DNA of 64,000 nt. Source: Stenotrophomonas geniculata ATCC 19374 = JCM 13324. GTDB lineage: Bacteria > Pseudomonadota > Gammaproteobacteria > Xanthomonadales > Xanthomonadaceae. Of the stretch, positions 30,541-37,843 are shown piece after piece (positions within the stretch are counted from its first letter, which is position 1; every line of letters starts with the position of its first letter). Made by a program: the position numbers and the translations under genes. The DNA lies in assembly GCF_001431625.1 (NCBI RefSeq), contig NZ_LLXT01000149.1, forward strand, positions 1-64,000, in the 5' to 3' direction. Under the pieces are notes generated by a model. The model saw only the letters and a program-made list of their open reading frames with translations, was not told the DNA's origin and did not search any database.

Positions 30541-31637
30541 ATTTCGCCCCGATTCCGGACATCCTGGAAGACATCCGCCTGGGCCGCATGGTGGTCATCG
30601 TCGATGACGAAGACCGCGAGAACGAAGGCGACCTGATCATGGCCGCCGAGCTGGTCAAGGCCAGCGACATCAACTTCATGGTCACCCATGGCCGTGGCCT
30701 GGTCTGCCTGCCGTTGAACCGTACCCGCGCCGCCGATCTCGGCCTGGCGCCGATGGTGCAGGCCAATACCGCGCAGTTCCAGACCAACTTCACGGTCAGC
30801 ATCGAGGCTGCCGAGGGCGTTACCACCGGCATCTCGGCGCACGACCGCGCGCACACCATCCGCACCGCGGTGAAGCCCAATGCCAAGCCGTCGGACCTGC
30901 ACCAGCCGGGCCACATCTTCCCGCTGATCGCCCAGCCGGGCGGCGTGCTGACCCGCGCCGGCCACACCGAAGCCGGCGTTGACCTGGCCATGCTGGCGGG
31001 GTTGGAACCGGCCGGCGTGCTGGTGGAGATCCTGAACCCGGATGGCAGCATGGCGCGCCGCCCGGAACTGGAAGTGTTCGCCCGCGAGCACGGCCTGAAG
31101 ATGGGCTCCATCGCCGACCTGATCGCTTACCGCCTGGCCACCGAAAAGACCGTTGAACGCGTGGACGAGCGCGAGATCGACACCGAATTCGGCCCGTTCA
31201 AGCTGGTCACCTACCGCGACCGCATCGCCCACGACCTGCATTTCGCGCTGGTCCGCGGCACCCCGGATGCGGACACCCCGACCCTGGTGCGCGTGCAGGT
31301 GGAGAATCCGCTGGCCGACCTGCTGCACTGGCGCCGTGACGACTTCGGTGTGGCGGCCACCGACGCTCTGCGTGCGATCGATGCTGAAGGCAGTGGCGTG
31401 ATGGTGGTGCTGCAGGCCCCGCGTGATGGCGAGGCCCTGCTGGCCCGCCTGCGCCAGCAGCCGGCGCCGGTGGTGCCGGGCAAGGACAAGGACGTGAGCC
31501 AGTGGCGCCGCAACGGTGCCGGCGCGCAGATCCTGTCCGACCTGGGCCTGGGCAAGCTGCGCGTGCTGGGCACCCCGCGCCGCCAGATCGGCCTGGCCGG
31601 GTACGGCCTGGAAGTGGTGGAGACGGTGGCCCTGTAA
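30537..31637 (+). CDS. ribBX: DHBP synthase fused to a degenerate GTP cyclohydrolase II domain (RibBX type)
   Basis: The 366-residue protein has an intact N-terminal 3,4-dihydroxy-2-butanone-4-phosphate synthase domain (about residues 1-200, with DDEDRENEGDLIMAAE and the HTEAGVDLAMLAG region), which converts ribulose 5-phosphate to the four-carbon precursor. The C-terminal half (about 205-366) keeps the RibA start (FGPFKLVTYRD) but has QVENPLADLLHWRRDDFG where RibA has its Cys...CDC zinc ligands. GTP cyclohydrolase activity is therefore not expected. Such RibBX variants are known across Proteobacteria. A separate ribA should be encoded elsewhere. Confidence 0.88.
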   Translation: MNFAPIPDILEDIRLGRMVVIVDDEDRENEGDLIMAAELVKASDINFMVTHGRGLVCLPLNRTRAADLGLAPMVQANTAQFQTNFTVSIEAAEGVTTGISAHDRAHTIRTAVKPNAKPSDLHQPGHIFPLIAQPGGVLTRAGHTEAGVDLAMLAGLEPAGVLVEILNPDGSMARRPELEVFAREHGLKMGSIADLIAYRLATEKTVERVDEREIDTEFGPFKLVTYRDRIAHDLHFALVRGTPDADTPTLVRVQVENPLADLLHWRRDDFGVAATDALRAIDAEGSGVMVVLQAPRDGEALLARLRQQPAPVVPGKDKDVSQWRRNGAGAQILSDLGLGKLRVLGTPRRQIGLAGYGLEVVETVAL

Positions 31638-31644
31638 CCCCCTT

Positions 31645-31740
31645 GGTGTGCCGACCAACGGTCGGCACCCACCGTCCGCCCTCTGGTGGGTGCCGACCAT
31701 GCCCTGCCTGTGGTGGGTGCCGACCGTTGGTCGGCACACC
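31645..31740. repeat. 29-base perfect inverted repeat between ribBX and ribH
   Basis: Positions 31645-31673 and 31712-31740 are exact reverse complements, 38 bases apart. Each arm is itself a hairpin around GACCAACGGTC. A partial third copy (GGTGGGTGCCGACC) lies at 31685-31698. A possible -10 (TAGAAT) at 31781-31786, after the repeat, could give ribH-nusB-thiL their own promoter. Confidence 0.75.
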
Positions 31741-31816
31741 CTGCAGGCCCCCGCTAGCCACGGCCGGGGCCCATCCACGCTAGAATTACCCCCTTATCGA
31801 GTCCCCCAAGCCGCAT

Positions 31817-32284
31817 ATGAGCCACTTCGAAGGCGATCTTCGCACTCCCGAATCGGCGCGCTTCGCCATCCTGGCCAGCCGCTGGAACGCCCGCATCACC
31901 GATACGCTGGTCGCTGGCGCCCGCCAGAGCCTGGCCGGCAACGGCATCACCGAAGCCAACATCGACGTGATCCGCGTGCCGGGTGCCTGGGAGCTGCCGC
32001 TGGTGGCCGCGCGCCTGGCTGCCGCCCATGAACACGCCGCCATCCTCACTCTGGGCTGCGTGATCCGTGGCGATACCCGCCACTATGAACACGTGGCCGA
32101 CCGCTGCGCCGAGGGCCTGATGCGCGTGCAGCTGGACTTCGGCGTGCCGGTGCTGAACGGCGTGCTGGCGGTGGAACGCGTTGAAGACGCCGAGGCCCGC
32201 GCAGGCGGCAGCCACGGCAACAAGGGCGAGGAAGTCGCACTCGCCGCATTGGAAATGGTCAATCTTCTGGAGCAGCTGCCATGA
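31817..32284 (+). CDS. ribH: 6,7-dimethyl-8-ribityllumazine synthase
   Basis: The 155-residue protein has the lumazine synthase signatures [37 protein letters not shown] and [18 protein letters not shown]. It condenses the RibD-pathway pyrimidine with the RibB product to give lumazine, which RibE converts to riboflavin; subunits usually form icosahedral shells. The histidine in DTRHYEHV is in the catalytic region. It overlaps nusB by four bases and has no clear Shine-Dalgarno sequence. Confidence 0.96.
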   Translation: MSHFEGDLRTPESARFAILASRWNARITDTLVAGARQSLAGNGITEANIDVIRVPGAWELPLVAARLAAAHEHAAILTLGCVIRGDTRHYEHVADRCAEGLMRVQLDFGVPVLNGVLAVERVEDAEARAGGSHGNKGEEVALAALEMVNLLEQLP

Positions 32285-32760
32285 ACAAGAACACCCAGGG
32301 CAAGCCCTCCGGTAAACCCGTCCGCCGCGATGGCGTCGATCCGGTGCTGCGCTCGCGCGCCCGCCGTCGTGCCGTGCAGGCCATCTACGCCTGGCAGATC
32401 TCCGGCGGCAACGCCCAGTCGCTGATCGCCCAGTTCGCCCACGAGCAGGCCCGCGAAATCGCCGACCTGGCGTACTTCGAGGCGCTGCTGCACGGCGTGC
32501 TCGACAACCGTCGCGACATCGACGAAGCGCTCGGCCCGTACCTGGACCGTGGCATCGAAGAAGTGGACGCGATCGAACGCGCGGTGCTGCGCCTGGCCGC
32601 CTACGAGCTGCGTTACCGCCTGGACGTGCCATACCGCGTGGTGATCAACGAAGCCATCGAATCGGCCAAGCGTTTCGGTTCCGAACACGGCCACACCTAC
32701 GTCAACGGCGTGCTGGATCGTGCCGCCGTGGAATGGCGCAAGGTCGAATCGGGTCACTGA
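32281..32760 (+). CDS. nusB: Transcription antitermination factor NusB
   Basis: The 159-residue protein has a basic N-terminal tail followed by the NusB fold: [37 protein letters not shown] and [20 protein letters not shown] with [11 protein letters not shown]. With NusE (S10) it binds boxA of rRNA transcripts and supports antitermination. ribH-nusB-thiL is a widespread proteobacterial order, seen here with a four-base ribH overlap. Confidence 0.95.
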   Translation: MNKNTQGKPSGKPVRRDGVDPVLRSRARRRAVQAIYAWQISGGNAQSLIAQFAHEQAREIADLAYFEALLHGVLDNRRDIDEALGPYLDRGIEEVDAIERAVLRLAAYELRYRLDVPYRVVINEAIESAKRFGSEHGHTYVNGVLDRAAVEWRKVESGH

Positions 32761-32825
32761 CCCGGTTCTGCTCGTCCTGGACGGGCCGTGACCTGCTGGG
32801 TCGATACCGGCCCTGACTCCGCTTC

Positions 32826-32851
32826 TGGTGGGTGTCAACCCTGGTTGGCAC
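32826..32851. repeat. Degenerate SMAG-family palindrome
   Basis: GGTGGGTGTCAACCCTGGTTGGCACC is a mismatched version of the palindrome found at 25811 and 48415. It lies in the nusB-thiL spacer. Confidence 0.5.
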
Positions 32852-32890
32852 CGATGCCCGATATCGCCGCCACCCCCACGGGAACGCCCC

Positions 32891-33856
32891 ATGTCCCTGG
32901 CTGAATTCGCCCTCATCGACCGCATCCGCGCCCGCACCGTCGAGCGCGACGACATCGTGCTCGGTATTGGTGATGACGCTGCACTGCTGCAGCCGCGCCC
33001 GAACGAACAGCTGGTGGTCACTGCCGATACGCTCAACAGCGGCGTGCACTTCCCGGCCGAAACGCCGGCGTTCGATATCGGCTGGAAGACGCTGGCCGTG
33101 AATCTCTCCGACCTCGCCGCGATGGGCGCGCGCCCGGCGTGGTGCACGCTGGCGCTGTCGTTGCCGGAAGCCAGCGAAGACTGGATCGAGGCCTTCGCCG
33201 ACGGTTTCTTCGCACTGGCCGACCAGCACGACATCGCCCTGATTGGTGGCGACACCACGCGTGGCCCGCTGTCGCTGTCGGTCACCGCGATGGGTCAGGT
33301 CTCACGCGGCCAGGCGCTGCGTCGTGATCGCGCACAGATTGGCGATGACATCTGGGTCAGCGGCACCCTCGGCGACGCCGCCGGTGCACTGCGCCTGTGG
33401 CAGCAGGGTGCGCTGAACGTGGCCACCGCCACCCTGCTGGCCGACTACGAAAGCCTGCGCCTGCGCCTGCTGCGGCCGACCCCGCGCGTCACCCTGGGCC
33501 TGCGCCTGCGTGCGTTCGCGCACGCGGCGGTGGACGTGTCCGATGGCCTGCTGGCCGACCTGGGCCACATCGCCACGCGCAGCGCGGTGGCCGCGCATGT
33601 CGATGCTGATCTGCTGCCGATCTCGAATGCGTTGCGTGAGTTGCTTGGGCGCGAAACCGCCCGCGAATGCGCACTGCGGGGTGGCGACGACTACGAACTG
33701 TGCTTCACGGCAGCTGCCGACCAGCGCGACGCGCTGCATTACCTCGCCGAATCGCTGGATGTGCCGCTGACCCGTATCGGCCGCATTGCCGAAGGGCAGG
33801 GCGTGCACGTGGATGGCGAAGCCGCCGGCGGCGGCTACCAGCACTTCGCCGGTTGA
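32891..33856 (+). CDS. thiL: Thiamine-monophosphate kinase
   Basis: The 321-residue enzyme phosphorylates thiamine monophosphate to the active pyrophosphate with ATP. It starts MSLAEFALIDRIRARTVERD and carries GIGDDAALL, LSDLAAMGARP, IGGDTTRGPLSLSVTAMG and DVSDGLLADLGHIA, signatures of the ThiL/PurM-like fold. It is preceded by a degenerate repeat and ends ten bases from the convergent kinase gene. The conserved nusB-thiL order suggests co-transcription with the rib genes. Confidence 0.95.
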   Translation: MSLAEFALIDRIRARTVERDDIVLGIGDDAALLQPRPNEQLVVTADTLNSGVHFPAETPAFDIGWKTLAVNLSDLAAMGARPAWCTLALSLPEASEDWIEAFADGFFALADQHDIALIGGDTTRGPLSLSVTAMGQVSRGQALRRDRAQIGDDIWVSGTLGDAAGALRLWQQGALNVATATLLADYESLRLRLLRPTPRVTLGLRLRAFAHAAVDVSDGLLADLGHIATRSAVAAHVDADLLPISNALRELLGRETARECALRGGDDYELCFTAAADQRDALHYLAESLDVPLTRIGRIAEGQGVHVDGEAAGGGYQHFAG

Positions 33857-33866
33857 GGGTGCGGGC

Positions 33867-36857
33867 TCAAGCCTGCTGCGCGGCAACCTGACGTTCGATG
33901 CCAGCCGCGATCAACGCGATGGCCTCAATGACGGTTGCCTTCGACGTCGCATCTGTCGCACCGCTGCTGCGCAAGGCCTGCTCGGCCTGCTGGCAGCTGC
34001 GCGCCGCCTGGGGCTCTCCCAGAAATACCAGCGCGCCGGCGAAACTGTGCAACTGATCGATCATGGCCGGTGCATCGGCACTGTCCAGCGCCTGGGTCAA
34101 CGCCGTGTAGTCGCGGTGCGCGGTCTGCAGGAACGCCTCGCGCATCTGCCGCTGAACCGCCTCGCTCACCACCGGAGGTAAGGGTGGCTGTGCCGAGCGA
34201 TCGAGGTCGAATCCATGCAGCGCGGCCTCCAGCGACGGCAGGTCGAGCGGCTTCAGCAGCAGTGTGGACATACCGGCCTCGCGTACGCGCTGCGCGTCCT
34301 CGGGCATCGCATTGGCGGTGAGTGCGACGATGGGGATGGAGGGGTCATCCGCACGCAGTTTCCGGGCCAGCCCGTATCCGTCCAGGTGCGGCATGTTCAG
34401 ATCAGTCAGCACGATGTCGAACCGGCCCGCGCGCCAGCGGTGCCACGCCTCCTCGCCGTCGGCCGCGAGGGTGACCTGCCAACCCAGCGCATGCAGTTGC
34501 CCCAGCGTCACGTCACGGCTGATCACGCTGTCATCCACCAGCAAGGCGTGGCCACGCGGGGAATGCGCGCGCTCTACAGGCGCTGGCCGTGGCGGCGTGC
34601 CTGCCACGGCGGTGGTCCGGCGTGCTGGAATGTCCAGGCGGAAAACGCTGCCGGTGCCCGGGGTGCTGCGCACGCCAAGGGTGCCGCCGAGCAGTTCGGC
34701 GAAGCGTTGGCACAAGGCCAGCCCCAGGCCGCTGCCGCCGTGCTGCCGTGCCGAGCCGGCACCGACCTGCACGAACGGTTTGAACAACACGGCCTGTGCT
34801 TCGGCATCGATGCCCGGGCCGGTATCGCGCACCTCCACGTGCAGCCACTCGCTGCCATCGGGCTGCACCGAGGCATCAATGCTGACCGCAACCGTTCCCG
34901 ATGCCGTGAACTTCACCGCGTTGCCCACCAGGTTGTTGATCACCTGCGCCACGCGGCCTGCGTCGGCCACATAGGCCGGCCCCAGCGCATCGCCGGTGTG
35001 CAGCTCCAGGCGCAGGCCTTTTGCGCTGGCCTGTGGCTCGAACAGTGTCGCGGTCTGCTGCAGCAACGCACGCGGATCGAAAGGCGCCGGTTCCAGCGTC
35101 ATCAGCCCGGCTTCGATACGGGAAAGATCCAGGGTGTCGTTCACCAGCCCCTGCAGCACATCGGCGGCGCTGCGCGCGCGCGTGACATGCGCGTGCGCCG
35201 CCGCCGGCATGGTCTGGCGGGCAAGCAGTTCAAGGTGGCCGAGCACGCCGCTCAAAGGGGTACGTATTTCATGGCTGATCATTGCCACGAAGGCGGTCTT
35301 GGCCTGGTCCGCGGCCTCGGCATCGTGCTGGGCCTGTTCGGCATGACGCCGTGCATCCAGCAGGCGCTGCTGGGTTTCGGTCTGTGCGGTCACATCGGTC
35401 ACCGCGCAGACCCAGATCGCCCGCCGCTGGTAGCGCGCGGCGGCCACAATGGATTGCAGGTAGCGCGATGGACCGTGCTCATCCGCGGACGGCGCCTCGA
35501 ACAGCTGCCCGTGTACCTGGCCGTCAACGCGTTGCACCAGGCGGCCGACCAGTGCGTCCAACAGGTTGCCGGTGGTGTCGCCGATCAGCTGCTCCAGTGC
35601 CTGGTTGTGCAGGATCAACTGCCCGCTCTGCTGGTCGAGCAGGCACAGGCCGACCGGCGACGTTTCGATCAGCGTGCGGCTCAACGCTTCGCTTTCATGC
35701 ACCCGTGCGGCTTCTTCCAGCGCCGGCCGCAGCACGCGCCGGTCCACCAGCAGCAACAGCGTCCACAGCGCGGCCAGCAGGGCGGTCAGGGCCAGCCCGC
35801 CCCCGAGCAGATAGGTCTGCTGCGCCGTCCAGATGTCGGTCCAGCGGTAGAGCCGCAGCAGCGTCCAGTCGATGCCCTGCAAGGGTGCGGACATCACGAA
35901 GGCACGGCCGGCAGGCAGTGCCAACAGCGTAGGCCGGGGCGATGGCGCGGCGCGCAGCGCAGGCCCGGAAATCGCAGCGTCCGCAGCACTGCGCAGAACA
36001 TCGTTTCCCTGCCGGTCCAGCACCACCCACGTCCCCGGGCTGGCCTCCTCCAACCGCTCGCGCAGGCCTTGAAGCGGTTCAAACGTCAGCCGGTTGATGA
36101 AGGGGGTGCCATTGCTGCGCAGGCGCATCTGGGTGACCAGTGCATCCTCGCCGGTGAACGGATTGCGGCCGAAGTAGGCGCGCAGCCGGCCACTGTCCAG
36201 TTGAAGCTCGGAGTCCGCACCCGCTGACTGCCAGCCGGCATCGGCGGTCTGTGCCAGCGCGGCCAGTGCCTGTTCACGGGTAGGCACCTTCATGAGTTGC
36301 AGCAGCTGCGCTTCATCATGCAGCCCGGCGATCGCAAACAGGCGCCCTTCCGGTTCGAAGGCGAAGGAGATCAAGGAAGTGGGCGAATCCTGCGCCGCGA
36401 CGGTGGCGGCCATGTACGCCGAATAGGTCTGCACCATGCCCAGGTACGCCGCCTCCGCCTGTGGCGGAAGACGGCCCTCGCGCGGGGACAGCGCCAGCCA
36501 GGGGACGGACAGGGCGCCGGGTGCCACCACGCCGGCCTGGCCATCCTGTGCTGAAAAGCGGGCAGCAACAGGCAGGCCACCGGCCACCAGTGCGGTTTGC
36601 TGGGTAGCCCACAGCATGGCGTTGGTGTTCAAGCTGGCCACGTAGGCCCGCCTGCGCTCGCCAATGTAGCGATCCACCGTCTGCTGGCCGCGCTGCAGCG
36701 CCTCGCGCTCGTTGAGGTGCACCGTTTCCAGCCGCAGCCACAGCGCCGCGCAGCCGGCGGCCAGGAGAAGCAGGGTCAAGATGGCACCGCCACCGAACAG
36801 CAGCCGGCGCTGCAAGCCTTGCAGGGTGGCAAGCACGGAGCCCAGGGGTGACGCCAT
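33867..36857 (-). CDS. Hybrid sensor histidine kinase with receiver and Hpt domains
   Basis: The 996-residue protein has one membrane helix near residue 20-42, a periplasmic sensor domain to about 345 resembling CHASE4, a second helix near 350-372, a PAS-like segment (about 385-500), and a HisKA domain with the H-box FVAMISHEIRTPLSGVLGHL. The ATPase domain has NLVGNAVKFT, DTGPGIDAEA and GGSGLGLALC. A receiver domain follows (LLVDDSVISRD, TDLNMPHLDGYGL, VALTANAM), then a C-terminal Hpt with QLHSFAGALVFLG. It is a complete phosphorelay up to the Hpt histidine, as in BvgS/EvgS. No partner response regulator is adjacent. The signal sensed is unknown. Confidence 0.88.
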   Translation of the reverse strand: MASPLGSVLATLQGLQRRLLFGGGAILTLLLLAAGCAALWLRLETVHLNEREALQRGQQTVDRYIGERRRAYVASLNTNAMLWATQQTALVAGGLPVAARFSAQDGQAGVVAPGALSVPWLALSPREGRLPPQAEAAYLGMVQTYSAYMAATVAAQDSPTSLISFAFEPEGRLFAIAGLHDEAQLLQLMKVPTREQALAALAQTADAGWQSAGADSELQLDSGRLRAYFGRNPFTGEDALVTQMRLRSNGTPFINRLTFEPLQGLRERLEEASPGTWVVLDRQGNDVLRSAADAAISGPALRAAPSPRPTLLALPAGRAFVMSAPLQGIDWTLLRLYRWTDIWTAQQTYLLGGGLALTALLAALWTLLLLVDRRVLRPALEEAARVHESEALSRTLIETSPVGLCLLDQQSGQLILHNQALEQLIGDTTGNLLDALVGRLVQRVDGQVHGQLFEAPSADEHGPSRYLQSIVAAARYQRRAIWVCAVTDVTAQTETQQRLLDARRHAEQAQHDAEAADQAKTAFVAMISHEIRTPLSGVLGHLELLARQTMPAAAHAHVTRARSAADVLQGLVNDTLDLSRIEAGLMTLEPAPFDPRALLQQTATLFEPQASAKGLRLELHTGDALGPAYVADAGRVAQVINNLVGNAVKFTASGTVAVSIDASVQPDGSEWLHVEVRDTGPGIDAEAQAVLFKPFVQVGAGSARQHGGSGLGLALCQRFAELLGGTLGVRSTPGTGSVFRLDIPARRTTAVAGTPPRPAPVERAHSPRGHALLVDDSVISRDVTLGQLHALGWQVTLAADGEEAWHRWRAGRFDIVLTDLNMPHLDGYGLARKLRADDPSIPIVALTANAMPEDAQRVREAGMSTLLLKPLDLPSLEAALHGFDLDRSAQPPLPPVVSEAVQRQMREAFLQTAHRDYTALTQALDSADAPAMIDQLHSFAGALVFLGEPQAARSCQQAEQALRSSGATDATSKATVIEAIALIAAGIERQVAAQQA

Positions 36858-36985
36858 GGCGCGAACCTGCGAAGTGAGGCAGTGGCCTGCAGCGTGCCGC
36901 GCCGGCCTCTCTCAATGCAAGTCGTTGGCGGTGCGCAAGCGTAGGACGAGAAAGTCGCTGGTGCAGTCATCCTGCTGCATTTCCT

Positions 36986-37029
36986 GTAGATCCGAGCCCA
37001 TGCTCGGCTCCGCAACGGCGCGGATCTAC
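36986..37029. repeat. SMAG repeat
   Basis: GTAGATCCG (36986-36994) and CGGATCTAC (37021-37029) form the outer arms around an inner GAGCC..GGCTC hairpin. The CTAC end supplies the TAG stop (minus strand) of the following small gene. Confidence 0.75.
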
Positions 37030-37337
37030 GCCGCCCGCAACTGCACATCCAAATACTCGGCCAGCCCACGGCAGGCCAGCAGCAATCCCTCACGCACCTC
37101 ATCGCCCACCTGCTGACGCTCGTCGCCATCCACGCGCACACGCTCGATGGCATGCAGCAGTTCCAGCAGCAGTGTCAGCCCGGCGTTGGCGCGGTCGATG
37201 CGGGCCATCGCGATGCCCTGACCCTGATTGCGGCCTTTACAAGGCCAGGGTCGGCCATCGGCGGCTTCCACATGATGAATGCGCTGCAGACAGCCAAGCA
37301 GGATGGCGAAGAGGTAGGGATAGAGCGAAGAAGTCAT
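37026..37337 (-). CDS. Small hypothetical protein
   Basis: The 103-residue product, counted from ATG 37337, begins MTSSLYPYLFAILLGCLQRI and contains MARIDRANAGLTLLLELLHA, RVRVDGDERQQVGDE and LLLACRGLAEYLDVQLRAA. It looks helical and cytoplasmic or weakly membrane-associated. I do not recognise a family. The frame stays open for another 92 codons upstream to 37613, but that part crosses strongly structured sequence and reads as low-quality protein, so I prefer the short form. Its stop codon TAG comes from the GTAG end of a SMAG repeat. Its regulation may depend on the structured region just upstream. Confidence 0.6.
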   Translation of the reverse strand: MTSSLYPYLFAILLGCLQRIHHVEAADGRPWPCKGRNQGQGIAMARIDRANAGLTLLLELLHAIERVRVDGDERQQVGDEVREGLLLACRGLAEYLDVQLRAA

Positions 37338-37389
37338 GGCGGCGTCCTTGAGTGCGAAGCAAGGGGCCGCCCTCACGCTGGGCAAGGGC

Positions 37390-37593
37390 GGCGGACGGTG
37401 CGTGGTTGCAATACCGGTGGCAAAAACGCGAAACGCCGGCGGGCACGAAGCCCCCACGCACCGCCCGCCATAGATGCACGGACGGATTGCCTGCCGACGC
37501 CGCCCAACAAGGAAAGAGCGACGCCGACAGGCAAGCGTAAACAACGTCTTTGCCAAACGGGATTGCAAGCCCGTGCCACCCGTTGTCGGTGGC
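37390..37593 (-). ncRNA. Candidate structured RNA upstream of the small gene
   Basis: Read on the minus strand, four successive stems are visible. GCCACC pairs with GGTGGC (37588-37593 with 37575-37580). ACGGG pairs with CCCGT within 37557-37574. A 15-base stem (37518-37532 with 37489-37503) contains three G-U pairs. A 16-base stem with one mismatch (37454-37469 with 37390-37405) encloses a branched 48-base interior including GGGC-TTCGT-GCCC. The use of G-U pairs points to selection as RNA. It ends 52 bases before the small gene and could be its leader or a separate RNA. No known family was recognised. The remaining spacer, 37594-37723, is AT-rich with a possible -10 TATAGC on the minus strand. 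Confidence 0.45.
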
Positions 37594-37723
37594 GCGCCAT
37601 GATGTGCATGCAAGTGCTGCTATACCAATCAGAAAAGTTTCAATTTCGAAATCGTTGCGGATTTACGGCGCATACAATGCGCGAAACCAGGTGCGCACCG
37701 GCGTGGCAGTTGCGACATTTTCC

Positions 37724-37792
37724 GTAGAGCCGAGCCCATGCTCGGCTCACCGCGTTCTGATCGAAAAGCAGCCGAGCATGGCTCGGCGCTAC
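37724..37792. repeat. SMAG repeat pair
   Basis: GTAGAGCCGAGCCCATGCTC starts the element and a near-exact inverted copy ending in CTAC closes it, with an 18- to 20-base spacer. It lies beyond the stop of the first autotransporter gene. Confidence 0.8.
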
Positions 37793-37843
37793 AGAAGGCA
37801 GAATTCGGCGCCGGAACCGTCCGGCGCCGTGCGTGTTTCTACA

